From assembly GCA_008704415.1 (NCBI GenBank), contig VXIS01000386.1:1-40953 (forward strand): 40,953 nt of DNA. The letters run 5' to 3'. Source of the stretch: Sphaerosporella brunnea. Lineage: Eukaryota > Ascomycota > Pezizomycetes > Pezizales > Pyronemataceae. The translations under genes and the position numbers were made by a program. Of the stretch, positions 31,309-40,139 are shown one piece after another (positions within the stretch are counted from its first letter, which is position 1; each line of letters begins with the position of its first letter). The notes under the pieces were generated by a model, which did not search any database, was not told where the DNA came from, and worked only from the letters and a program-made list of their open reading frames with translations.

Positions 31309-32179
31309 TGTTGGAAAAGGATTTCGGGTGGCGACCGTGGGTCTAGATTTCTTGTTTCCTTTTGCCGTAGTTTGATAGTTGTCCTGTTCCTGTTGTTTTG
31401 CCCACGCGGCGCTGTATATGATGGCCCGACGCTCGCCCTCCGGCGTCGGACGAAGCTAAGCTTCAGCTCCTCTCTTATCCTCGTCGTTCAACAGGTTATG
31501 AGCCCGGCCTCGTCGTTCAACGGGTTATGAGCCCGGCCTCGTCGTTCAACAGGTTCTGAGCCCTCTGCGCTTCCTATGAGCGGTTCAAACCCTTTCTCTA
31601 CGCCACTTACTCTGTTTCCGTTTACCGAAGAACCTCGGTCCTCGATCACCGACGATCACTCTCCTCCAGTCACCTCCGCTCTGACTGCCGACTTCTGTTC
31701 ACAGTCACCTTCGCTCTGACTGCCTGAGCACCATTGATAGTGACCTCCGCTCTGACTATCTCCCATCGCCGAGTCTTTCCTTCCCAGTGACCTGTGCTCT
31801 GACGACCAACCAAACTTGTACGGCCCGTCTCCGAATATGGCGACCACCGCGACGATGATTACAAAGCTCAATGAGCACAACTATCGCGCTTGGGTCTTGG
31901 ATATGGAAGATGTCCTCAAGCAACTAGGTCTATGGCGCATTGTTACGGGCACCGAGCGAGTTCCGGTCCCTCCACCGCGGCCGCGAATCACTTCGCAAGC
32001 CGCCAATCGAACGGTAAACCATCCTCCTCCGGACCTGCAGACCTGGCATTTTAAGCCGGAATAGTTGTCCTTTTCCTGTTGTTTTGCCCACGCGGCGCGG
32101 TACATAAAGGCCCGACGCTTGCCCTCCGGCGTCGGACGAAGCTAAGCTTCAGCTCCTCTCGTAACCTCGTCGTTCAACA
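31309..32179 (+). mobile_element. Deleted Ty1/copia element with imperfect 5-bp TSD
   Basis: The 5' LTR spans 31309-31493 (TGTTGGAAAAGG to GTTCAACA) and is followed by GGTTATGAGCCC, repeated three times with TCGTCGTTCAACA as a 29-bp unit. Then come a leader with four copies of the CACCTCCGCTCTGACT repeat, a gag start and a truncated 3' LTR (about 32063-32179) that lacks its first ~75 bp. The flanks CTTCT (31304-31308) and GTTCT (32180-32184) interrupt a site that is continuous in the repeat copy at 39547-39565. This fixes both borders. Confidence 0.85.
31837..32064 (+). pseudogene. Copia gag N-terminal fragment
   Basis: MATTATMITKLNEHNYRAWV followed by DMEDVLKQLGLWRIVTGTE matches the start of Ty1/copia gag proteins (K-L-x-x-x-N-Y-x-x-W followed by a G-L-W-x-x-V/I-x-G segment). 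Met at 31837 fits that alignment; the frame is open to 31816. After ~70 residues (Pro/Arg-rich, ending WHFKPE) the frame hits a stop exactly where internal LTR sequence begins. The rest of gag and all of pol have therefore been deleted. Confidence 0.8.
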
Positions 32180-33055
32180 GTTCTTTACCGTATACTTCTA
32201 CTTATCACCGTCGTCGTCCACGAGTGCGGTGTCCGCTCCATACCGAGCGCGGACTGGCCCTGCTACCATTTGGAGCAGCGAAATTCGCAGCGGAAGACTT
32301 CATGGACTGGTGACGCGATGCTTGACACTGGGTCCGCGGGAATGGGGTTGAAGCCTTTGTGTTTGACAGTCGTCGTTGGGTGCGGCGGGGGACAGGATGA
32401 AGCAGGCGACTGTACAATGGCCGCGAAACCTGGCGATGTGCCAGGAGTGTGGTTCTCTCCCCGCGCGGCCTCTGAGTGAGTGAGATTGCTGACTCATCTG
32501 TTACGGCAATGCTTTACAGAGCTTGCTGCCCGAACACCATGGACGCCTGCCCTCACAGGACACCTATTAGGGGGTCACTGTCTGATACGGACGCAACGTG
32601 AACAGGGTGTTTTCGATATCAAGCCGAAAACTGGTCATGCTTGTTGCGTCGCTATAATACCTCCCTCCACCGTCACGCTGACTCCTATCCACCCACAGGA
32701 GGAATTATACACTCCATCATGGCGACGACCGTCACCCGCACGCTGGTGAGTTCCTTCGTAACCCCTACTTCTGCTTGTCTCCAGGATGCCGTCCCCCCTC
32801 TCCGCGGCGCGCGGACTGGCGCTCACGCTCCGTGCTGCGATTTGTCTTTTGTGGCGGGGTGCGGCGGGAGTCAGGGTGGAGAGTCTGAATGTCCAATGGC
32901 GCTGAAACCAGGAGGCTGGCGATGTGTCCAACACAAAGGTCTGGAGTAGGCGCCACTGCGGCCGAGAGCTTGCTGTGGCGGTGACGAAGCACCGGACCTC
33001 ACTGGGTCAGCCCCAATAATTGGGATCATATTGTTCCAGGACACGCAGTTGACAG

Positions 33056-33285
33056 CAGTGTTCTCAATTGGCTGCCCAAAAAGGCCGAGCTGTCGCCCCG
33101 GCGGCCAACATGGGCTGGCTGTTTCATCAGCGGGCTGGCTGGCTGGCTGTCGGCCGCGTCTTTGCATGTGAAAGTCGCGAATTGGAACCGAGTCATAACC
33201 AGTGAAGCAACAATGATGTCCATTGTTCACACCTGAGTAACAGCTGATGCAGCCCACAACCAGCCGGCCGGGCTGCGAGTTGTCC
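33056..33285. repeat. MITE-like repeat, copy 1
   Basis: Begins CAGTGTTCTCAATTGGCTGC and shares with 35648-35921: a AAAAAGSCC..GAGCTGTC..CC segment, GCTGTTT.ATCAGC.GGCTGG, GGTC.GCGAATTGG-like central sequence, TGATGTCCATT.TTCACA, and AACMGCTSATGCAGCCCAC followed by AGCCAGCCGG. The CAGTGTTC end is hAT-like. No clean TSD was found. Confidence 0.6.
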
Positions 33286-33640
33286 CAGGACTGGATGACC
33301 CTCCTGGCGTACCTTCAATATCAGAGTGGACCCGCACCTGATCTCAAAATTTGCGCCAAGCCGGTGACGTACACGGATGGAAATCCAACGCAAGCATATT
33401 TAGATGCCGCAAAAGACACCCCAGCATTTTCCAACTATAATCGCTGCCACACGATTTCCAAAGCATCGAAGGAGTACAGAGCCAAGCAGGGAGCCGGGTT
33501 CTTATGCTTTGTCACTCTAGACCCCGCGGTCGAATAAGCGGAAGAAGATTCCAATCGGCAGTCACTTGTTGTTTGCATCGAAAACCAAGCGGTTGGCATC
33601 TACGACCCAACCTACGTTGCCAAAGCTGCATAGCCTGAAG
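33247..33640 (+). pseudogene. Decayed reading frame of unknown family
   Basis: The frame 33247-33537 contains CELSQDWMTLLAYLQYQSGP, ICAKPVTYTDGNPTQAYLDA and ASKEYRAKQGAGFLCFVTLD. After a stop it continues in the same frame with SLVVCIENQAVGIYDPTYVA. The composition is that of a real protein, and the order (strand, IENQAVGIYDP strand) recalls a folded enzyme domain, but I do not recognise the family. Two in-frame stops (33535-33537 and 33630-33632) mark it as a pseudogene. The first codons overlap the MITE-like repeat, so the start is probably not original. Confidence 0.45.
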
Positions 33641-33859
33641 AATATGATCTTGGTGTCGGAACTTCTGTATACGATGGCTAAGAAGAAGCCAACGGGGGAT
33701 GTTTATGTCTAAGGAGGAGGCAATGATGGGACTAAATGTTCATTGATCAGCTTATTACACAGGGAGGGAGAAACGTTGGGAATTGGGAGGCACTGTGTTG
33801 GGATACATACAGCGCAAATTGATGTATATAAAATGGTACTGAGAGGTCTTGCTGGATTT

Positions 33860-34140
33860 GAATCAATTTTGGCACGGGGAAGCCACAGGACCCCCCGCGG
33901 GGCCATCCCACATGATAACCATCCATGTGGGGATAGTTTTGAATATAGTGGGATGACGAGCGTCTTTTAATGCCCTATGTGTGTAAGCCTGAGCGCATTC
34001 CAGGGAGAGTAAAGGCGGGTAGCAAATTTTGGCCGGGAAAAGCCACAGGACCCCCCGCGGGCCCATCCCACATGATAACCATCCATGGAGGGGTAAATGT
34101 GACTCTAAGGGGGAAATAGCGTCCTGTAATGGTCTATATA
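33860..34140 (+). repeat. 157-bp direct repeat with hairpin
   Basis: AATTTTGGCACGGGGAAGCC (33866) and AATTTTGGCCGGGAAAAGCC (34023) are each followed by ACAGGACCCCCCGCGGG, CCATCCCACATGATAACCAT and CCATG. In the first copy ATCCCACATG and CATGTGGGGAT form a 10-bp stem with a 9-base loop. In the second the right half of the stem is altered. Later landmarks also repeat (GGGATGACGAGCGTCTTTTAATG / GGGAAATAGCGTCCTGTAATG). Confidence 0.75.
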
Positions 34141-34549
34141 TGTGAGTTTCAGCTCACGCCGATAGGCTTAAATTGATTGCCTTTGGATGTACTATCCTGG
34201 CGCACAATCGTCGGTAGAGGCGGCTGTCAAAAGCTGGCAATATTGACAGGTCTGGGGAAGAAGGGGGCGCCCATATCATTCTCTAGGACTCCATCAAGTA
34301 CTGATGGCGGAGACGCCTCGGGGTACATGTCAGAACGGTGAGGTGTAACACTCCACCATTATTATGAGGGTTTGATACTCTGTACCATCCCTACATCACC
34401 CCTCAGCAACACGACGCGCCAAAACCTTGATCGCCTCTCACGGTGCGAACGCTTGACATGGAGCTGTGAACCCCGCTGTCTCGAGGAGCAGTCTGAATTG
34501 GCACTGCGATGCCGATGAGACTTTGTGTCGATTGAAAGCACCGTTGAAC

Positions 34550-34786
34550 CAATACGGCGCTTTCAGCGAGGCCTTTCTACATTTAGATAAGTATTATGAC
34601 GAGCCGCGGAGCCCCGACGATGACTCCTTGAGGATTGAAGGGTGTGGATCCATTGGCACTGTGGATGGTGATGCAAATTTGGGTCGAAAGAAAAGAGCAT
34701 CACACCTATCAATCATGTGCTTTCAGCGAAGCTTTGATACATATAGATACGTATTCTGACCACCCCCGGTGGTCCGAGGATGCTTC
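34550..34786 (+). repeat. ~162-bp degenerate direct repeat
   Basis: GCTTTCAGCGAGGCCTTTCT with ACATTTAGATAAGTATTATGAC (34558-34602) recurs as GCTTTCAGCGAAGCTTTGAT with ACATATAGATACGTATTCTGAC (34720-34760), each followed by a CC-rich then GATGACTCCT or GATGCTTCT segment. Function unknown. Confidence 0.6.
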
Positions 34787-34920
34787 TGTTGGTAGGGGAG
34801 GCGATGCCTCCCGCGCCGAGTGATGGCGGATGCGGGGGTTCAGGTATTTTCCTAGATAGAGACAATTCACTGCACACTGCCACCTCACCGCTTTTGCTCG
34901 TTTTTGTCGTCGTCTCAACA
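34787..34920 (+). mobile_element. Copia-type LTR fragment with adjacent leader
   Basis: A 134-bp LTR-like segment starting TGTTGGTAGGGGAGG and ending TCGTCGTCTCAACA, the termini of the family seen at 18670 and 31309. It is followed by GGTTGTGAGCCC, the same candidate primer-binding site. Internal sequence continues to about 35163 as a short frame (ALGTQTQAPALRENLHNESA) without recognised gag or pol domains. No downstream LTR was found. Confidence 0.6.
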
Positions 34921-35163
34921 GGTTGTGAGCCCTTGCGTTTCCAACGATTAATTTTTACATCCGATTGTTCTACCTCGCTTTGCCTACTCGACGAACGTTT
35001 TAAGTATCCGGATGCGCTGGGAACGCAAACCCAGGCTCCGGCGCTGAGAGAAAACCTCCACAACGAGAGCGCCCACGCACAAGTACTCCTTGCAACACCC
35101 ACCGGCTGGAGGGACTGTGGACTGAGTATACACAAGCTCCGTGCAAAGCAATTTTGTGCATAG

Positions 35164-35647
35164 GGCCAGTGGCTGTTCTAACCGGTTGATAATTTGTTTC
35201 CTGGCGAGGCGCCTTGGTACGGTCACAGTGGCTACACGCCTGTACTCTCGATGGGATGAGCTGAAAATCGCAGATATGGAGCTTTAAAAGGCGCTCTTTG
35301 TACCCCTGTTCTCAGATCAATCGCCCCATGGATGCTGTGGGTACGGCATAACACCTTGGTACGATCTGGTGCCTCCCCGGGCCGAATAAGCTGCAAGCCG
35401 GTATCGTTCTTGTACTGGGCTCGAACTCAGATATTTTCACTTCCTCTTTGAATGCTTCCTTTCTTTCTACAGTCCTTGTAATTGACTTTATCAGCTTCAG
35501 TTGTGAGCGCCGCAACTGTGTTCTTTTGTTCACGCTCAACCTCCACCACACAACCTGCCGTCAATCTAACAGTCAAGGACCGCCTTCGCAGACAACATGG
35601 CTCATGTTCTGACTACTCGCTTTGATACACGAACCTAAACCCAGGAC
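35164..35647. other. No recognised gene
   Basis: About 480 bp. Only short frames are present (for example 35312-35551 on the minus strand) with no known motif. No repeat borders are visible. Confidence 0.45.
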
Positions 35648-35921
35648 CAGGGTTCTCAGAAGCCGGCTCAAAAAGCCCGGGCTGTCAGCCCAGCTGCCAA
35701 AATGAGCCGGCTGCGATCGCTGTTTGATCAGCAGGCTGGGTGGCTATGGGCTACGTCTTTGTATATAAAGGTCTTGGATTGGTATAGAATGATAACGAGT
35801 GAAGTAACGATGATGTCCATTCTTCACAACCGAGCAACCGCTCATGCAGCCCACAGCCAGCCGGCCGCTTTTTGATTAGCCCAACGCAGCCAGCCCGGCT
35901 GGCAGGCTCTCGAGAACACTA
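35648..35921. repeat. MITE-like repeat, copy 2
   Basis: A 274-bp repeat with ends CAGGGTTCTCAGAAGCCGG and, reversed, TAGTGTTCTCGAGAGCCTG, so imperfect TIRs of about 19 bp in hAT style. It shares most of its interior with 33056-33285. No matching 8-bp flanks. Confidence 0.65.
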
Positions 35922-37881
35922 GTTGACAGCAGCGTCCCATGCGAACCTCAAAAAGCGCCCTTCTCGCTTGGTGCAATCATGACAGACGCTTCACCTATCC
36001 ATATTGCTCTCGTGATATTTTGGCGACCTTGGTTGGCGGTTCAAGATACTGAAGAAATCTGATTGCGGCACATTGTGCACGACGGCATTGCAGGGGATGA
36101 ACATGTATCGCAACACGCGGTTGAAGACTTCTGAAGAGCCAGGAGCGTTTTGCCGCAGGATCCCGCGGTCAGGGGGTAGTCGACTATTGCCTGACGGATC
36201 TCATCAAGACTAGACGCAGGCAGCCAGCGAGGCCGATGGTTACCGAGGGGAAGGACGAGGTAAAGGCATTTGGGAAAATAATGGACTGTTGCAGTGGTTG
36301 CAGGTGGGTGTGGCGGCGCTGGATGGGGGGCAATAGATCGGGTGGTGGCAGTGATGGTGGAAAATGGAAAAGTTGCGGATCCGGTAACGGATGGCATTTA
36401 AAATACAGTTTTTTTTCTGTTGATTAACAAGATGTGGAAATTTCAAACTTCATATCTGCGCGCCCCGCTTTTCCCTCGTCGCGTCGCACATCAAGAACCA
36501 CGGTGCTTCATACTCTACAGAACTGCGAGTGCACAAGCGATAGATAAATAAATCTACCACCCCCATGGACTACGTTTCTGCGCAATCCCCTCCGGCTCAA
36601 CTGATAAAAGGCGATGCAAATGTGATGCGGACATGATCAACTCTTCGGCGTCCGCTCCTGCAAAACCTCATGCACAGCGTATAATTGCTGATGAAGTTGT
36701 TCCTCAATTCCGCGCATCTCAAAAGGGATTTCTACGCTTGCCCCAGCTGCTCTGTGAACTGAGGCGACCTCCTTCATCATACATGCTCAGATAAGATACT
36801 GTTCCCATCGTGTTGAACTCCTCCACACTTAACACAACTCGCTTTTGATTTTTCAAGGTCACAAAGAATGGTTTTATAGGAGTCTGCTTTCACAGGAACA
36901 TTAATCATCATAGTGAGACTGCTGTTGCTGGAAATTTTGTATGAGCTGGCAGGTACAAGTAGAGCGCCGTGCAAGCAGCTCTTGGACGTTCCCGTCGAAT
37001 ATGAAGTGTGAACTCTTTGAAATCGGGATGATCATATCTAAATTCTACATGTTGTGCCAATGATATTTGGCCGGTTTTCGTGCAAACTGAAGGCGAACCT
37101 CTCGTGGCATCTTGGCGAGTAAGATGGCGTTGATGATGGGGTGGGATTTGAACGATTCTGTGAGCCCGGGCAGAAAGGATGCGGTTGGGTTGCCGGCCTC
37201 AGGGGAGGTGGTCATTTTTTCGGTTGGTTATCGCGATCGCCGGCGGGGGAAGGAAGTTTGTTACACCTCGCAACAGGTCCCTCTGCTTCAACACCTGATT
37301 AAAGGACAACTGGACAACTGCGCTGTTTCTTTACCGCGGCTCGATATCTTAGCAAAGTTTGCTTCACCTGTGTCGAAGATCTCATCTCGCCAGCTATCAG
37401 CCCACCGATCGAGCGCGACGCAAAGGACTCCGCTGTCTCTGCTGGCGACGACGCAGACTGGTTTGACTGCCCCGAGTCGTGAAGCTAGGTAAAGGTGTTA
37501 CAGACGCTACATGAACTATCACTTCCTCGGCCGGGTGGGCGCCGACGTGTGTCGCCGCATTCCCTCGCAGTAGCTTCCTACGAAAACATTGGAACGTGTT
37601 TTTCTCTTCCGAACCAACTCTGTCATGCCTTACTCCAGGCAGGTAGCATTCCCCATAGAATACGTGGCAACGCGTGTAGGTGGTCAGTGGCGCAGTTATC
37701 GCCGGCGTTTGTCCGCCAGAGATGCCGAACAGCCAGGTTGGTGGCCGCCCTGCTTGCCTTGATATCGATATTAAAGTCGACTGTGGACAATCCTCGCGAC
37801 GCTATCTACCACATACAAACAGTAAGACCTACCACCCCGTTCCAGAAGAGTAGACATCCTCTCATATCTTCGGGATACTAT
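35922..37881. other. Unassigned 2 kb
   Basis: No gene recognised. Frames of interest are 36041-36397 (-), with GNHRPRWLPASSLDEIRQAI, and 37112-37492 (+), with KGQLDNCAVSLPRLDILAKF. In another frame near 37400 is PPIERDAKDSAVSAGDDADW, an acidic stretch. All are short, overlap other frames and lack domain signatures. Confidence 0.4.
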
Positions 37882-38835
37882 CAGGGCGGTCAATAGTCCG
37901 GCCGGCCGCCAGGTCAAACGGGGCCCCACGGAGTGGGTCAGGTCGGGCCGGTGATGTGGCAAGCACGACAGGTTCGGGCCGCCATAAGAAAAACCTGGAT
38001 ATCTGATAGGTGCCGACCGGTGCCCGGTATCCTGAATTACGGTCGGGTCGGTCATGTTGCCGAACGCGGGGCCATTAAAAGCGCTAATCGTTCGGTTTTC
38101 GCGGCAGCTAAAGCGTCGATCGCAATCAAAGGACTGGTCGATCCACCCCAAAAACAGCAGCTCGGACGAGAGTCGGGATACGGCGGAGCGGAAATGCTCA
38201 CGATTTACTCGCAAATCACGCAAGTTCGGCGCACTTTATCCCAGAAACTACTGGTGGGAAGAGAGGCAGATGAATATGGCTGACGCTATGCTCACCACAG
38301 CTAGCTTGCAGGCAGGGTGCGGAAATTTGCCGGTGCTCATCGCCCGCAATTTGCGTGGTCCTTCAGCGCGAGTCTACACGGTAATCCCATGTTCTTGCGC
38401 GCGCCATAAGGTGTGCAGTCCTTCCGCAGTTCGTTCACTCTTCAAATGCTATCGAAGCCATAGGATGCCACAAATCCTGGGCGAGGGAAGATCTGGTATA
38501 CGGCGCGGGTTCTCAAATTCATCAGGTTGAGCGTATGCTGAGTGACCTGGCACAGCGGGCAGCGGAGATGGAGCGGTAGCTGGAGGTCTTTCAGGTTGTT
38601 GAATCTGTGGCTCGCGTTCATGTTTCTTTCCTTGATGTATGTGTAAGCAAAAAAATACAGATGCCTGGTGGGCCCGCAGGACGCCGGGTACTTCTGGGCC
38701 TGGCAGGTGCCCGTAGGCGCTGGGTCTCGATCCAAAAAGTCTGGTCCAAACGGGCCGTCCTTTCAAAAGCCCGTTTCAGTCAGTCCGGTTCAGGCCTCGC
38801 TCAAAGCCGGACTGGCCGGACTTTTAACGGCCCTG
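37882..38835 (+). mobile_element. hAT-type MITE, longer copy with internal cargo
   Basis: A 954-bp relative of the MITE at 195-698, starting CAGGGCGGTCAATAGTCCGG and ending GGACTTTTAACGGCCCTG. The outer ~250 bp on the left and ~300 bp on the right match the short copy. About 390 bp between (about 38140-38530) are absent from it, so the short copies look like deletion products of a longer one. The flanks GATACTAT and TTCCCGCC do not match, so the TSD has decayed or the copy arose by rearrangement. Confidence 0.85.
38054..38610 (+). pseudogene. Coding-like cargo inside the long hAT MITE
   Basis: Several plus-strand frames are open in the region missing from the short copies. One has VDPPQKQQLGRESGYGGAEM (about 38130-38200). 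Another, near 38530-38600, has HQVERMLSDLAQRAAEMER, a heptad-like helical segment whose end (QRAAEMERWLAVL) is also kept in the short copies. It may be the relic of the family's own protein or a captured host exon. No known domain, no transposase motif, and stops interrupt the frames. Confidence 0.3.
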
Positions 38836-38984
38836 TTCCCGCCATCCCGCTGGCCTGTTTGATGATGGCCCCGGGCCTGCGCTCTCGAATTCCTGTCATG
38901 ACGTCAGTCCGCGGCTTGCCCAGAAGTATATGATACATATCAAACAATCACCTATTGTAGGCTACCGTACGCTACCGTAGCGGA
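38836..38984. other. Short spacer
   Basis: About 150 bp between the MITE and the minisatellite. It contains GCTACCGTACGCTACCGTAG, a short direct repeat of GCTACCGTA. No gene. Confidence 0.5.
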
Positions 38985-39330
38985 TCAAGAGTTGTCCATC
39001 CCTGATGGGCACCGAGTGATGACTCATGCTGGAAATGGACGATGAGTGATCGCTCATGCTGGAAATAGTGATCGCTGATGCTGGAAATAGTGACGGCTTG
39101 TGCTGGAAATGGGCACCGAGTGCTGGCGCGTGCTGGAAATAGTGATTGCTTGTGCTGGAAAGGGGCACCGAGTGATGGCGCATGCTGGAAATAGTGATGG
39201 CCTTTGATGGAAAAGGGCACTGAGTGATGGCTTGTGATGGAAATAGTGATGAACGGTGATGATTTCGATCACCAGCCATCACTATTTCCAGCATGAGCCA
39301 TCACTCAGTGCCCATTTCCAGCACAAATAA
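38985..39330. repeat. Higher-order minisatellite with internal inversion
   Basis: Two alternating monomers: one of about 30 bp (TGGAAATGGGCACCGAGTGA then TGGCGCATGC) and one of about 22 bp (TGGAAATAGTGATGGCTTGTGC). They make a ~52-bp composite repeated across 39000-39250. Around 39260 the orientation flips, and ACCAGCCATCACTATTTCC followed by AGCATGAGCCATCACTCAG continues as the complement. The His/Ser/Pro frames here are translations of the repeat. Confidence 0.85.
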
Positions 39331-39880
39331 GCGTTATCACTGTCTAATACAGACCCAAAGTAAACAGAGTCTTTTCAATACCAAGCCTCGAGCTTGTCCG
39401 GTCCGCTGTCGCATCTTACCATCGCATTATCATTCTGCCTTTCACTCATGGTCGCCGCCTCCTTCACGCCCAATCCCAGCGTAACAGCATCCAACCACAA
39501 CGAGAATGATAGACTCTGTCATAGTGACGATCGTCTTTGCTATGCTGGCGAGTTCCTTCTTTACCCTATACTTCTCCTTGTTCACGTCGTCGTGCACGAG
39601 TACGGTCATCACCCCTGGCTGTGCGCGGACTGGCCACCCTGCCATTAAGAGCAGGGAAATTCGCAGCGGTAAACTTGATGGACCGAGGACGCGATGCTTG
39701 CCACTTTGTGCGGCAGGAATGTGGTTGGTGTTCTTATGTCGGCGTGCCGCTGGAATCAGGGTGGAGAGGGCAACTGTTCAATGGCAGTGAAATCTGGCGA
39801 TGTGCCTGGAGGGTGTCGCTCTCCCCGGGCGTCCTCAGAGCCAGATTGCTGACATCACTGTTAAGGCAATGATAGATATC
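39330..39880 (+). repeat. Third copy of the ~580-bp repeat
   Basis: Matches the units at 31010-32960 landmark for landmark (CACTGTCTAATACAGAC, AAACAGAGTCTTTTC, GGCGAGTTCCTTCTTTACC, GCGCGGACTGGCC, GAAATTCGCAGCGG, AGATTGCTGAC). It is uninterrupted at the site where the first copy carries the copia element. Confidence 0.75.
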
Positions 39881-40139
39881 GCACCCTTAACGTGCTGCCA
39901 TCGATGCCGCTGTGCTTATGACACAAGTCACATTGGCTCAGCGCCTGCTGCAGTTTGACAGGGACGAGGCTTTAGACGGCGTACCAATACATCTCCCTGC
40001 TACCACTCTGACTGCCACACTGGCCGACCCATCCCTGGAGTTTTCAAAAGTCTCGGCAGTCAGCTGCAATCCCCAGGGCCCTGTAATCATGAATTAGGGG
40101 AGTTGACCCTCTTGAGCTTTGCCAGATCCAACACAGATT

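Larger units (their letters stand above)
31010..32960 (+). repeat. ~580-bp tandem repeat, two copies (first split by a copia element)
   Basis: Landmarks AGATTGCTGAC (31032, 32485), CACTGTCT.TACGGACG (31106, 32577) and GGAATTATA.ACT (about 31250, 32700) occur in the same order. After subtracting the 871-bp insertion and its duplicated site they are about 577-595 bp apart. A third copy lies at 39330-39880. The shared GCGCGGACTGGC and GAAATTCGCAGCGG segments are found after the insertion point (about 32250-32290 and 39620-39670). Not recognised as any known LTR or satellite. Confidence 0.75.

Noticed and set aside
38962..39294. Frames rich in SSMSHHSVPI or QAITISS repeats
   Set aside because: They are translations of the 22/30-bp minisatellite and occur in all minus frames.
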